64,000 bases of DNA from JANXLO01 sp038231295 (GCA_038231295.1 JBBRLP010000003.1:41354-105353); one strand, 5' to 3'; shown: positions 51,206 through 60,945, counted from the first letter of the stretch. Translations and numbers: made by a program. The notes: generated by a model not told the origin, from the sequence alone.

Positions 51206-51498
51206 TCCGAGTTATCCTTCCTGCCCACCTCCGCATTTTGGCCCGCGCAGAGAGCGAAGTCGAACTGTGCATCGTGGGCCATGTCACTCAGCGCACGATA
51301 CTGGACGCCCTGGAGCAGCGTTTCCCGATGCTGCGCGGTGCAATCCGGGAGCATGAGACCGGGAAACGCCGTCGTCTGGTGCGGTTCTTCGCCTGCGGCG
51401 AGGACGTTTCCCATGCGCCGCCGGATACCCCCCTGCCAGAAGAGATCGCCACCGGCGCAGAACCATTTCTGGTCGTCGGCGCGATTGCGGGCGGCTAA
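51202..51498 (+). CDS. MoaD/ThiS-family ubiquitin-like carrier with C-terminal Gly-Gly
   Basis: 98 residues: MIRVILPAHLRILARAESEV, a central helix (TILDALEQRFPML) and the exposed C-terminus AIAGG, needed for adenylation and thiocarboxylation. It starts within the TGA of the BNR-propeller gene (ATGA overlap). It is a second carrier besides the MoaD domain at 34869-36350, whose E1-like domain could serve both. A terminator follows at 51571. Confidence 0.88.
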   Translation: MIRVILPAHLRILARAESEVELCIVGHVTQRTILDALEQRFPMLRGAIREHETGKRRRLVRFFACGEDVSHAPPDTPLPEEIATGAEPFLVVGAIAGG

Positions 51499-51570
51499 CA
51501 CGGGCTGCAATCGCACTGCCCCATACACGAGCGAACGGCACTTGAAGACCGAGAGCGCAGTTACGTCAAC

Positions 51571-51610
51571 AGCGCCAACCCTGAATGAGAGGGTTGGCGC
51601 TCTCAATTTT
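51571..51610 (+). terminator. Terminator after the BNR-MoaD pair
   Basis: A 12-bp perfect stem (agcgccaaccct 51571-51582, agggttggcgct 51590-51601), then ctcaatttt. The rest of the 51499-51815 gap becomes AT-richer toward the ankyrin gene; nothing else is recognised. Confidence 0.85.
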
Positions 51611-51815
51611 CTCTCGTGAACTCAAAGACCGAAGTCAGCGGAGCATGGTCTCATCCGGTTTGTTCCTATCCGCTCGAAATTATCTTCAATCCATGTGGCT
51701 TCTTTGAGCGCTCTGAGGAGGGAAGTGTAGCCGAAAAAAATAATACTGCGGGAAACGGACGACTATTTTCTTCTTCCATCAACAGACTTGAATTAGAGGA
51801 AGATGAGGAGCAAAA

Positions 51816-52460
51816 ATGAAAATCATTCCACTTACTGCTTGTTTCCTATGTCTGGTTTTCGCCACAGTGGAAGGACAAGTTCAAAATGACCCCCGTGTAC
51901 AGTTAGAGACTGCCCTCTCAACGGGAAACTTAAAACAAATAGAGCATTTTCTCAGCAATGGCTATGACGTCAATTATTCTCTTTCGCATGGCGATACCCT
52001 GCTCATGACCGCCGTATGGAGTCATAAACTCCAGGTGATTTCCTACCTAGTTCGAAAAAAGGCAGACGTCAACCGGAGTGATATGTTTGGTTTCACGGCT
52101 TTAATGGAGGCAGTGGCTGCGGAAGACAAAGCAATCGCAGCGTATTTGATTCGTAACGGTGCAGTCGTAAACGCTGTGACAGCGACGAACGATACTGCTT
52201 TAATGCAAGCAGCGGACACGGGTAATGAACAAATAGTGCAACTTCTGCTGGACAATGGCGCAAAGGTCAATCTTCCAGGCAATCGAGGCGACACAGCCCT
52301 TATCTGTGCAGTTCGCCGAGGTCATATGGCGGTTGTCAGAAAACTATTGGCACACAAAGCGAAGGTTCATATCAAAAACAGTGACAACGACACAGCCTAC
52401 ACACTAGCAAAGAAAAGCAACAATACCAAAATCCTATCGTTAGTCAATTCTGTACGCTGA
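51816..52460 (+). CDS. Secreted ankyrin-repeat protein, low GC
   Basis: 214 residues with a signal peptide (LTACFLCLVFATVEG). About five ankyrin repeats (HGDTLLMTAVWSHKLQVISY; FGFTALMEAVAAEDKAIAAY; TNDTALMQAADTGNEQIVQL; RGDTALICAVRRGHMAVVRK) make up the rest. Base composition (well under 50% GC, AT-rich codons) is clearly unlike its neighbours, which suggests acquisition. AGGAG lies 8 bases before the ATG. An RHS-repeat fragment follows immediately; ankyrin proteins often act as immunity or accessory proteins of polymorphic toxin loci. Confidence 0.88.
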   Translation: MKIIPLTACFLCLVFATVEGQVQNDPRVQLETALSTGNLKQIEHFLSNGYDVNYSLSHGDTLLMTAVWSHKLQVISYLVRKKADVNRSDMFGFTALMEAVAAEDKAIAAYLIRNGAVVNAVTATNDTALMQAADTGNEQIVQLLLDNGAKVNLPGNRGDTALICAVRRGHMAVVRKLLAHKAKVHIKNSDNDTAYTLAKKSNNTKILSLVNSVR

Positions 52461-52462
52461 GC

Positions 52463-52640
52463 AGATGCACGAGCATGAGCCTCACGGGAACGGGCAGTTG
52501 GACCTACTCCTACGATGCAGGCGACAGGCTTACTCAGGTCGTCAATCCGAGCAGCGAGACCACCAGTTTCTCCTATGACGCCGCCAACCGCCAGACCGGA
52601 CAGACGAGTGGGAATGGCAGCACGGTCAAGCTGAAAGTGA
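52463..52640 (+). pseudogene. RHS/YD-repeat fragment
   Basis: The frame from 52475 encodes GSWTYSYDAGDRLTQVVNPS then TTSFSYDAANRQTGQTSGNG, two clear YD repeats of an RHS protein. RHS proteins have hundreds to thousands of residues; here the frame leaves the repeat after about 50 codons and runs into unrelated sequence before the NRPS gene. It is a remnant of a larger toxin-type gene. Confidence 0.7.
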
Positions 52641-52760
52641 GCAGGAATTCGCGCTGGCAAAACAGAATAGAGACTGTTGGGCCAGCGCGGAATGCGTCTC
52701 CGATTTTCTGGAGGAGTGGTCGGCGAAACGAGGACGTTTCGTCGGAAAGGTGTGCGAAGT

Positions 52761-55700
52761 ATGCAGGAGTTGACGGTGCCGACTGCACCGATGGGCCTGG
52801 ACGCGCCCGCAAACAGCCTCTCTCTTTTCCCTTCGGCGATGACGGGATTTGTGACCGACCCCATAGCGCAGTGGGCTACTCTGACCCCGGAGAAGACCGC
52901 GTTGCTTGCCACCGGCCTCGAACTCTCCTATTCCGAACTGGAGCGACAGACCAATCAGATCGCCCGCGCCCTGGCGACCCGCAATATCGGGCGGGGAGAC
53001 AGGGTCGCCTTTGTGCTGAGTCGCGGCCCGCAGACGATTCTGCTGCTCATCGGAATTCTGAAATGTGGCGCGGCCTATGTTCCACTGGACGCGGCCTCCC
53101 CGGTGACGCGCCTCCGGGAGTGCCTGGAAGATGCCCGCCCGCAGCTTGTCGTCCTGGAGGATGGGCGGTCGCTGGCAGAGGGAGAGACCCCGTTCGCCGT
53201 TGTCTCGCTGGCGCAGATTCTCGGGGAGGCCGCAACCTGCGCCCCTTCCAGCCTCCCGGCGAATGCCGAACGGTCGGGAGAGGACCTCGCCTACATCATT
53301 TTTACCTCCGGCACGACCGGGCGGCCCAAAGGCGTCCCCATCACCCACGCCGCTCTGTCGAACTTCGTCGCGGGAGACCAGGAGACCTGTATCCGGGTCG
53401 AACCGGAGGACAGGGTCTTTCAAGGGTTCTCGCCTGCTTCCGATGGACACCATGAGGAGGTCTGGCCCACGTTTCTCGCCGGGGCGACTCTGGCCGTCGC
53501 CTCCAGCAGGGAGATCTACTCGGGCGCGGAACTGAGCGCGTTTCTCAATGCCAACCGCGTCACCGTTGTCTCCTGCGCCCCTACCCTGCTCTCGATGGTG
53601 GATGAGGACGTGCCGTCGCTGCGGCGTATTCTGTTCGGGGCCGAAAACCTCCCGATCGCGCTAGTGCAGCGATGGTGGCGACCGGGCCGCGAAATCCTCA
53701 ACACCTATGGCCCGACGGAAGCCACGGTCGGTGCGACCTTCTCCGTCTGCCGCCCCAACGCACCCGTCACCATCGGCAAACCGCTTCCCAACTACTTCTG
53801 TTATGTCCTGGATGAGGCTCTCAGCCCTGTGCCTGATGGAGATGAGGGCGAACTCTGCATCGCTGGTATCGGGGTCGCGAGCGGCTACTTCGGACGGGAC
53901 GACCTGAGCGCGGCGAAATTCGTCGCCAATCCCTACGCAAGCCCCGAACAGAGGAACCCCACTCTCTACCGCACCGGCGACCGGGCGCGAAGGGACCGAG
54001 ACGGAAACCTCGTCTGGCTTGGGCGCATAGACAGCCAGGTCAAAATCCGAGGCCATCGCATCGAACTCTCCGACATCGAGAGCCATCTCGTGGCCTGCCC
54101 CGGTGTTCAGTCCGCCGTCGTAGTCGCACGAGAAGGCGAGGAAGAGGAGACGGTGCTTACCGCCCTGATCGTGGTGCGCGAGGGCGAGACCTTCGACGTG
54201 GCGGCGGTGCTGGATGCTCTGCGCGATACCCTGCCCGGCTACATGGTTCCGCAGATACTGGAGCAGGTGGAACAGATTCCACGCCTGCCGAGCGGCAAAG
54301 TAGATCGGCGGGCCTGCCAGCAGATGCACGGCCAGACGTTCCGTATCGAGCGGGAGATCGTTCCGCCCCGCACGGAGCAGGAAAGGCTGGTGCTGACCGC
54401 GTGGCAGACACTGTTTCCGCGCCAGGAGATTTCGACGACGGACGATTTCTTCCGCGACCTCGGCGGCTACTCTCTGATTGCCTCCCGCTTCCTCTCTCTG
54501 CTCCGCAGCGACCCGAAATATCGGCGCGTCTCCGTCCTGGACCTCTACGAAAACCCGACCGTGCGCGGCTTCGCCTCGGTACTTGAACGACAAACCCATT
54601 CGACTCGCGAAGCGCCGGAGTTTCACGCTGTGCCACCGGGCCGCTATGCCGCCGCCCGCTTCGTGCAGGCAATAGGCGTTCTGGCGCTGTTCGGCATCCG
54701 GGGCTTTTTCTGGCTGGGGCCGATTCTCGCCGCAATCTACCTCTCCGCCGAAATGGGGCATCACGATCTCATCGCGCTCGCGCTCGGCGTGGGGCTGCAC
54801 GTGGTTTCGGTGCCTGTTCTCCTGCTGCTGATCGCGGGGCTGAAATGGGCTGTCGGAGGACGGTTTCAGGAGGGACGGTATCCGCTCTGGGGCGGCGTCT
54901 ACCTGCGCTGGTGGTTTGTGCATCGCCTGCTCGCGCTGGCTCCTGTCACGAATATCACCGGGACGCCGCTCGCCTCCGTCTATCTGCGAATGCTGGGCGC
55001 AAAGGTCGGCAGAAATGTCATGATCGAATCCTTCGATATGGACTGCCCGGACTTGATCGAGATCGGCGACGATTGCAGTTTCGAGAACTCTTCCTGGATT
55101 CACACCTCTGAGGTCGCGCACGGCGAACTGCATCTGCGGCGAGTGCGGGTCGCCAATGGAGTCTCCATCGGCGTTCGGGCGGGGCTGGCAGGCGGGGCAG
55201 TCCTGGAAGAGGGCGCGTCTCTGCGCGACCTGACCTGCGTCACTGCCGGTACGACGGTTCCAAAAGGGGAGGAATGGACTGGGAGTGTCGCCCGCAAAGC
55301 CGACCGTCGCCTGCTGCCGGAATACGATCCGCTCCAGCAGCCCTCTGCGGGGCGATTGGCGCTGTTCGGAGGGGTGCAGGCGCTGCTTGTCGTCGTTCTG
55401 GCAGTGCTGGAATCCCTGCCCTTCGTGACCATCGCCTTTACCCTGTACAACCGGAGTGAGGGCATTCGAGAGTATCTGTGGGAGCCGGTCTACGCCATTG
55501 CCCTGGTGCTGTTCGCAGCCATACAGGTGCTGGCGGTCAAGTGGGCTGTTGTCGGCAAGGTAAAGGCAGGCACCTATGACTACCCCGGCTGGTACTGGCT
55601 GCGGAAATGGTTCGCGGACAAGCACCTCGAACTCGCAAGCGGCACCATTGTTCCGCTCTACGACTCCCTGTTCGCTCGCCCCTGGTGCATTCTGCTCGGG

Positions 55701-56759
55701 ATGAAGTGCGGTCCGCGCTGCGAGATCGCCCTGCCGCGCCGAATGCCCTACGATCTGGTCGAGATGGGACAGGAGAGTTTTCTGGCGAGCGAGGTGAGCA
55801 TCGGGCGACCGCTCCGGCGCAACGGCAAGATCGTGCTGGAGCGCACGATTGTCGGGGCGCGTTCCTTCCTGGGCAACGACTCCGTTGTTCCGCAGGGGTC
55901 ACACGTTCCCGACGCGTTCCTGCTGGGCGTCCTTTCCGTCTGCCCCACCACCGAGCAGATGGGCGAGGCGGAGGGGCAGGCATGGCTGGGTTCGCCGCCA
56001 TTCAAAATGCCGAGCCGACAGGTCATAGACCATTTCGACCCAAAACAGACCTACCGGCCTACCCTGAAACTCTATCTCCAGCGGCTGATTCATGAGGCGA
56101 TGCGCGTCATTCTGCCCGGCCTCTGTTCGCTCCTTGTGGCCTCAATCCTCATTGAGGGCTTCGTGGACATCTGGAACTCTGCCGATCTTGCGCTGGCGCT
56201 CTGCGCGGTTCCGTTCCTCTATCTGCTGGGAGCGTTGCTCGGAGCCGCAGTGTGCCGCATCTCGAAGGGCATCCTCATCGGCGTCTACCGCCCGACGATT
56301 CAGCCGCTCTGGAGTCCGTTCGTCTGGAAAACGGAGACCCATTCCGCCATCCTGCACGACTTCGCCGTCCCCCTCTTTCTCGGCGACCTGCTGGGAACGC
56401 CGTTCCTCTCCGGCTTCCTGCGTCTGCTCGGCGCGAAGGTCGGAAAACGGGCCTATCTCAATACCACCGACTGGACGGAGACCGACCTGATTCATCTAGG
56501 CGACGATGTGGCGATCAACGCCAGCGCCGCCTTGCAGGCGCATCTCTTCGAGGATCGCGTGATGAAGGTCGGCCCCATCAAGATCGGGGAACGCTGCGCG
56601 GTCGGCAACTACGCGGTCATCCTCTGCGACTCGGAACTGAAACACGACGCCCACGTCAATCACCTCTCCCTGGTGATGAAAGGCGAGACGATTCCCTCCC
56701 ACACGTTCTGGGCAGGGTCCCCTGCACAGGCAGGAGAAACGAGCGAAGCAGGCAAGTAG
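52761..56759 (+). CDS. Pls/PosA-type nonribosomal peptide synthetase
   Basis: 1332 residues from ATG 52761 (GGAAAGG 10 bases upstream). Order: adenylation domain (about 30-500; FTSGTTGRPKGVP, NTYGPTEATVGA, YRTGDRARRD, SGKVDRR), carrier domain with 4'-phosphopantetheine Ser571 (LGGYSLIA), then membrane segments alternating with three left-handed-helix acyltransferase-like domains (MLGAKVGRNVMIES; GMKCGPRCEIALP; LLGAKVGKRAYLN). This is the layout of epsilon-poly-L-lysine synthetase, where the C domains link one amino acid repeatedly. Here it could make an amino-acid homopolymer or short cationic peptide. The amino acid is not predictable with confidence. Confidence 0.88.
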   Translation: MQELTVPTAPMGLDAPANSLSLFPSAMTGFVTDPIAQWATLTPEKTALLATGLELSYSELERQTNQIARALATRNIGRGDRVAFVLSRGPQTILLLIGILKCGAAYVPLDAASPVTRLRECLEDARPQLVVLEDGRSLAEGETPFAVVSLAQILGEAATCAPSSLPANAERSGEDLAYIIFTSGTTGRPKGVPITHAALSNFVAGDQETCIRVEPEDRVFQGFSPASDGHHEEVWPTFLAGATLAVASSREIYSGAELSAFLNANRVTVVSCAPTLLSMVDEDVPSLRRILFGAENLPIALVQRWWRPGREILNTYGPTEATVGATFSVCRPNAPVTIGKPLPNYFCYVLDEALSPVPDGDEGELCIAGIGVASGYFGRDDLSAAKFVANPYASPEQRNPTLYRTGDRARRDRDGNLVWLGRIDSQVKIRGHRIELSDIESHLVACPGVQSAVVVAREGEEEETVLTALIVVREGETFDVAAVLDALRDTLPGYMVPQILEQVEQIPRLPSGKVDRRACQQMHGQTFRIEREIVPPRTEQERLVLTAWQTLFPRQEISTTDDFFRDLGGYSLIASRFLSLLRSDPKYRRVSVLDLYENPTVRGFASVLERQTHSTREAPEFHAVPPGRYAAARFVQAIGVLALFGIRGFFWLGPILAAIYLSAEMGHHDLIALALGVGLHVVSVPVLLLLIAGLKWAVGGRFQEGRYPLWGGVYLRWWFVHRLLALAPVTNITGTPLASVYLRMLGAKVGRNVMIESFDMDCPDLIEIGDDCSFENSSWIHTSEVAHGELHLRRVRVANGVSIGVRAGLAGGAVLEEGASLRDLTCVTAGTTVPKGEEWTGSVARKADRRLLPEYDPLQQPSAGRLALFGGVQALLVVVLAVLESLPFVTIAFTLYNRSEGIREYLWEPVYAIALVLFAAIQVLAVKWAVVGKVKAGTYDYPGWYWLRKWFADKHLELASGTIVPLYDSLFARPWCILLGMKCGPRCEIALPRRMPYDLVEMGQESFLASEVSIGRPLRRNGKIVLERTIVGARSFLGNDSVVPQGSHVPDAFLLGVLSVCPTTEQMGEAEGQAWLGSPPFKMPSRQVIDHFDPKQTYRPTLKLYLQRLIHEAMRVILPGLCSLLVASILIEGFVDIWNSADLALALCAVPFLYLLGALLGAAVCRISKGILIGVYRPTIQPLWSPFVWKTETHSAILHDFAVPLFLGDLLGTPFLSGFLRLLGAKVGKRAYLNTTDWTETDLIHLGDDVAINASAALQAHLFEDRVMKVGPIKIGERCAVGNYAVILCDSELKHDAHVNHLSLVMKGETIPSHTFWAGSPAQAGETSEAGK

Positions 56760-56760
56760 T

Positions 56761-56803
56761 CCGGGGGGGTTCACCCCCGGAAACGCACTCCGAAACCTGC
56801 CAA
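56761..56803. repeat. Hairpin repeat, family B copy 2
   Basis: Stem ccggggg/cccccgg, then aaacgcactccgaaacctgcca. It matches 26967-27010 at most positions, including the sequence beyond the hairpin. It starts right after the NRPS stop. Confidence 0.6.
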
Positions 56804-56861
56804 CCAACAGGGCATTTCCGTCTGGAAGCATTCAGGGAGCAGATAGAAGCGGTACTCACTG

Positions 56862-56892
56862 AAAAGTCCCTTCCCTGATTCAGGGAAGGGAC
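56862..56892 (-). terminator. Terminator for the GH172 gene
   Basis: gtcccttccctga (56866-56878) pairs with tcagggaagggac (56880-56892), 13 bp. On the minus strand TTTTC follows. Confidence 0.8.
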
Positions 56893-56936
56893 GAATAGTG
56901 GAATCACGGAGGCGCATAAGCAGGCAGCAGGACGGC

Positions 56937-58028
56937 TCAAATGACTTCGAGGCCGTCACGTTCTGGGAGGGCGGGGAAGGGCGCATGAGGCTCGGCCTGA
57001 TACCAGAAGGCGGTCGAGGCGATGTCGTCCTGGAGGGGCAGGTAGCGACCGCCGGTGCGCCAGCCGAGCGCCTGCATAGTCACGCGCAGGTCTTCCTCGA
57101 ACCGAATGGGATCGGGGATGTGCCAGCGGTACATCCCATGCCGCTGCTGAGAGCGATACATCCCCGCCTCCCCGGACATAATGACCTGCGGCATTCCCAG
57201 ATAGGCTGTGGAGAAGACCCCGTACTGCCCCTGCGGATGCTCGAAATTCCAGGCTCCTCCGAAGTAGTCCTCGGTTCCCGTTCCGGCTATTGTGGGAAAC
57301 TCACCGTCGCCATCGAGAAAGAACTTGATCTCCCCCTCGCCCCACCAGCCTGTCGAGTTCACTTGCCAGGCCAGGTAAGTCCCGACGTAATGACCGTGAC
57401 CCTTCACGCCATCGAGCAGGGTATGGACTTCCGCGTAGGGCAGAGGGTTGGAGCGGCGGAACTGCGCGTGGAAATAGGCGGCATCCTCCGGCACCTCGGT
57501 CAGCGCGTAGGTGACCTGATAGTAGTAGCCTTTGCACTCCTCCTCCGTCAGATTTTCCAGCGTGATGCGGGCCGATTTGCGGAACGGCATCTCCCAGTAG
57601 GAGTTGAATCCCCCGGCAGGATTGACAGCGACGGGCAGACTGGAGATGTTGCAGCGTTCGCACCAGCCGTTGCAGAACAGATCACCGATAGGAACCTCCA
57701 CGGAAGGCGTCTCTTCGCCATCCCAGTAGAAGCGGACAATCAGCCGTCGCCACCAGGTCGGATGCACGGTGTTCCAGATATGCTGAATCGCTCCTGGCCC
57801 TTCGATCTCGGCCAGCGTGACCGTCTGGCGGGGCGCGATATGGATGGAAGGCGAGACTTTCCAGCCCTGCCCGAGGTCGCGAGCGGCGTTCTTGCCCGTG
57901 CCTTCCGTCGCCATCCCCGCTTTGCCCTTTTCGCCCGTAAAGTTCTCCGCGCTGATGGAGCGCGTCTTCGCCTTTGAAAGCCGCGAGATGTTATGCAGGC
58001 CCATACCCAGGCCATTGAATTCGTTCAT
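56937..58028 (-). CDS. GH172 (DUF2961) family glycoside hydrolase
   Basis: 363 residues, no signal peptide. DUF2961 double jelly-roll with the family landmarks TVTLAEIEGPGAIQHIW, WDGEETPSVEVPIGDLF, VNPAGGFNSYWEMPF, FPTIAGTGTEDYFGGAW and GMYRWHIPDPI. Family members (GH172) act on alpha-fructofuranosides and arabinofuranosides with two Glu/Asp acids; GTGTEDYF holds one. It is 38 bases downstream of the GH57 gene on the same strand, so they form a sugar-use pair. A strong terminator follows. Confidence 0.88.
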   Translation of the reverse strand: MNEFNGLGMGLHNISRLSKAKTRSISAENFTGEKGKAGMATEGTGKNAARDLGQGWKVSPSIHIAPRQTVTLAEIEGPGAIQHIWNTVHPTWWRRLIVRFYWDGEETPSVEVPIGDLFCNGWCERCNISSLPVAVNPAGGFNSYWEMPFRKSARITLENLTEEECKGYYYQVTYALTEVPEDAAYFHAQFRRSNPLPYAEVHTLLDGVKGHGHYVGTYLAWQVNSTGWWGEGEIKFFLDGDGEFPTIAGTGTEDYFGGAWNFEHPQGQYGVFSTAYLGMPQVIMSGEAGMYRSQQRHGMYRWHIPDPIRFEEDLRVTMQALGWRTGGRYLPLQDDIASTAFWYQAEPHAPFPALPERDGLEVI

Positions 58029-58066
58029 GCTACTCCTCGTTGAAGTCTGGTTCGACGGCCCTTAAA

Positions 58067-59326
58067 CTACTCGCCTGTCGGGGTGACGTTCAGCGCGTCT
58101 GCGGTTCCGGTCACCACTTCGGCCCGGTGCTGGAGGTCGGTGAGGGCGGTGTGCAGGCGGACGAAGCCCTCGAACAGGCTGCCATACGCGCTGAAATACT
58201 TGTGAACATCGCCGTCGCTCATCGCCTTGTCGGAGAGATAGTAGAGGTGGTCGCTGGTCTGCATACGCCGCCAGGCTTCGAGATAGTAGGGGTTGTCGGT
58301 AGCGCGGATGAAGCCCTCTAGCCGCTTGATCTCCTCGAAGGCGAACTTCTGCATCTCATTGCCGAGCCAGGCGGAGGTGTCGCGCTCCTTGTCGGCCCAG
58401 GAGATGGTCGAATAGTCGTCCACCGAGACCACGCCTTTGCGCGACAAGCGGCGAATGGATTCGGTCGGAGTGGAGAACTCCAGTTGGGGGTGCTTCTTGA
58501 TGGCATCGGGCAGGGCGCGGATGAATTCGAAAATACCGGTGTCCGCCCAGATATGCTCGCCCAGGGCTTCGTAGTCCATAGCGAGAGTCACGTTCTCGTC
58601 CGTATTCTCCGCCAGCCAGCCCGCGAACGTCTCCGCTTTGAGCGGCCAGCCCTCCCATTGACGATTGGGGAAGCGGTAGCCGATATCGTCGGAGAGTTTG
58701 TAGTTACGGAGAAGGACGGGCAGACCGCAGGGGGCGGTATAGACGAAATCCGGGGAACGCCAGTTCTCCAGCACCCAGTCTAGCCCTTCCGTGATGATGC
58801 CTTCAAAGCCCAGATTCTGCACCGTCTCTGCGATTCCGTTGTTGAACATACATTCGGTGTTGCGGAAGACGGTCGGGCGTCTGCCGAACAGTTTTTCCAC
58901 CTCGTCGGCGTGCTTCAGGGCCTGTTCGGAAAACTCCCGTCGCATCGGGTCGAACATCCCGCTGACAGAGTGGTAGTAAGTTTCTCCCGTAAACTCCACA
59001 CAGCCCGTCGCGGCAAGCTGCTGAAACAGATCAAGGACGCCCGGCGCGTAGCGGCGGGCCTGATCCAGAAACGTCCCCGACAGCCCGAACGAGACCCGGA
59101 ACGGCTTGTCGGTATCCTTGTGCTGCTGAACGAGTTCGAGCAGCAGGCGGGTGGCCGGATAGTAGCACTTCGATGCGACCTTCTCGAACACGAGGCGATT
59201 GAGTTCGTCGTCGAAATAGTAGTCATGGAACTTTTCGGGCGCGAGCGGCCCCTCATGCCAGCGTCGTTCGTAGGGCATGAGGCGTTCGGGTTGGTGCGCG
59301 AAAAAGAAAAACGTTACGAGAGTCAC
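58067..59326 (-). CDS. GH57 family alpha-amylase-like glycosidase
   Basis: 419 residues. The family start (FFFFAHQPERL, the His pair region), the nucleophile Glu in VFRNTECMFNNGIAE and the acid/base Asp in LAMDYEALGEH fit GH57, which act on alpha-glucans. It probably works in the cytoplasm, as no signal peptide is seen. First gene of an operon with GH172, with a near-consensus promoter at 59409-59437. Confidence 0.9.
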   Translation of the reverse strand: MTLVTFFFFAHQPERLMPYERRWHEGPLAPEKFHDYYFDDELNRLVFEKVASKCYYPATRLLLELVQQHKDTDKPFRVSFGLSGTFLDQARRYAPGVLDLFQQLAATGCVEFTGETYYHSVSGMFDPMRREFSEQALKHADEVEKLFGRRPTVFRNTECMFNNGIAETVQNLGFEGIITEGLDWVLENWRSPDFVYTAPCGLPVLLRNYKLSDDIGYRFPNRQWEGWPLKAETFAGWLAENTDENVTLAMDYEALGEHIWADTGIFEFIRALPDAIKKHPQLEFSTPTESIRRLSRKGVVSVDDYSTISWADKERDTSAWLGNEMQKFAFEEIKRLEGFIRATDNPYYLEAWRRMQTSDHLYYLSDKAMSDGDVHKYFSAYGSLFEGFVRLHTALTDLQHRAEVVTGTADALNVTPTGE

Positions 59327-59408
59327 CGGTGGGTACTCCTTTCAGATCGCAGCGTCCCGAAACGCAGGCTTCGTAGCCCGTCGTGCTGCGGTGCAAACAA
59401 CTTCGCCT

Positions 59409-59437
59409 ATTATAGGACCCTCACGCGCCTGTGTCAA
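59409..59437 (-). promoter_or_regulatory. Consensus promoter for the GH57-GH172 operon
   Basis: On the minus strand TTGACA (59437-59432), a 17-base spacer and TATAAT (59414-59409), 83 bases before the start codon. Confidence 0.87.
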
Positions 59438-59516
59438 GGCAGGAGTCGCGGGTGGTCGTGTGGAAACTTGCGGCAAGAAGGCGTTGTCTGCGCCGTATCC
59501 ACTTTGAGGAGTTCTG

Positions 59517-60692
59517 ATGGAACGTGATCGAATCCAGTCTGTCGTTGCCGAACTGGCCCCGGAGTACGCGGCGGTGCGGCATCATCTGCACCAGCACCCG
59601 GAACTGAGCGGACAGGAGCGGGAGACCGCCACATTCGTTGCGGAGAGGCTGCGGGCGCTTGGGATGGATGCGGTGAAGACAGACGTGGGAGGGCATGGGA
59701 TTGTTGCGACCCTGCACGGCCAGCAGGCCGGGCCGACCTTCGCGCTGCGCGGAGATATGGATGCGCTTCCCATTCAGGAAGAGAGCGAACTGTCCTATCG
59801 CTCCTGCAAGGCAGGCGTGATGCACGCCTGCGGCCACGACGGGCATACGGCGACCCTGCTCGGAACGGCAGCCGCGCTGACGCAACTACGCGACCGGATT
59901 CACGGCTCCATCCGATTCCTGTTTCAGCCCGCAGAAGAGACGGTGAACGGCGCGGAGGGAATGTGCGCGGAGGGCGCGATGGACGATGTGAGCGCGATTG
60001 TCGCGCTGCACGGCTGGCCCGGAATGGCAGTCGGGAAGATCGCCGTGCGCCCCGGCCCCATGATGGCCTCTTCCGACACCTTTGACCTGACGATACGCGG
60101 GCGCGGCGCACACGCCGCCATGCCGCACATCAGCGTGGACCCCATCCTTACCGGAGCGCAAATCGTGCTGGCTCTTCAGATGCTCGTCAGCCGGGAGACT
60201 TCGCCCACCGATTCCGTTGTCGTGACGGTCGCGCAGTTCCACGCGGGAACGGCACACAATATCATTCCCGGCACAGCGGAGATTCGCGGAACGGTACGGT
60301 GTCTCTCGAAAGAGATTCGGGAGGAGATGCCGAAGCGACTGGAGCGCGTCATTGCGGGCATCTGCGCCGCCACACGTGCCGAGTACACCTTCTCCTATCG
60401 CAACGGAACTCCCGTGACCGTGAACGATGTGGCGGTCAACGACCTCATCGCAACGGTCGGGGCGGAGACGCTCGGAGCCTCCAACGTCGTTGTGCTGGAA
60501 AACCCCTCAATGGGCGCGGAAGACTTCGCCGTCTATCTGCGTTATGCGCCCGGCGCCATGTTCCGCATCGGCGTCGGCGAAAACGTCACCCCTCTCCACA
60601 CCCCCACCTACAACTTCTCCGACGCCGCCCTCGCGCATGGCATGGAACTCTTCACCCGCGTCGCCCTCCGCTATCTCGATACCCACGCCTGA
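59517..60692 (+). CDS. M20 family amidohydrolase (hippurate/N-acyl-amino acid type)
   Basis: 391 residues. Metal ligands of the M20D group: HLHQHPELSG near the start, RGDMDALPI, MHACGHDGHTA and QPAEETVNGAEGM with the catalytic Glu pair; HGWPG supplies another His, and ENPSMGAEDFAVY closes the site. It cuts N-acyl groups from amino acids or peptides. GAGGAGTTC lies directly before the ATG. It is divergent from the GH57 operon and probably monocistronic. Confidence 0.94.
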   Translation: MERDRIQSVVAELAPEYAAVRHHLHQHPELSGQERETATFVAERLRALGMDAVKTDVGGHGIVATLHGQQAGPTFALRGDMDALPIQEESELSYRSCKAGVMHACGHDGHTATLLGTAAALTQLRDRIHGSIRFLFQPAEETVNGAEGMCAEGAMDDVSAIVALHGWPGMAVGKIAVRPGPMMASSDTFDLTIRGRGAHAAMPHISVDPILTGAQIVLALQMLVSRETSPTDSVVVTVAQFHAGTAHNIIPGTAEIRGTVRCLSKEIREEMPKRLERVIAGICAATRAEYTFSYRNGTPVTVNDVAVNDLIATVGAETLGASNVVVLENPSMGAEDFAVYLRYAPGAMFRIGVGENVTPLHTPTYNFSDAALAHGMELFTRVALRYLDTHA

Positions 60693-60945
60693 AAACCCTG
60701 TGCCGTTCCGACAATGGCTGGAGGCTGAGAACCTCCAGTCAGCCTCCCATACCGAATGTCATGGATAGGCAGGTTTCGGGAGATGCTGTGGGGCATCATG
60801 CCAAATTCGTGTGAGTTTAGATTTTTATGAACGCACAGGCGAATTGGTGCAGTAGATTCAGCGGGAAATGGCGTATATGAAGGTGTGTTACGATTATCCA
60901 CTTCGTGACACGGTACTGTTCGCGCTTACGATAACGGAGAAAACG

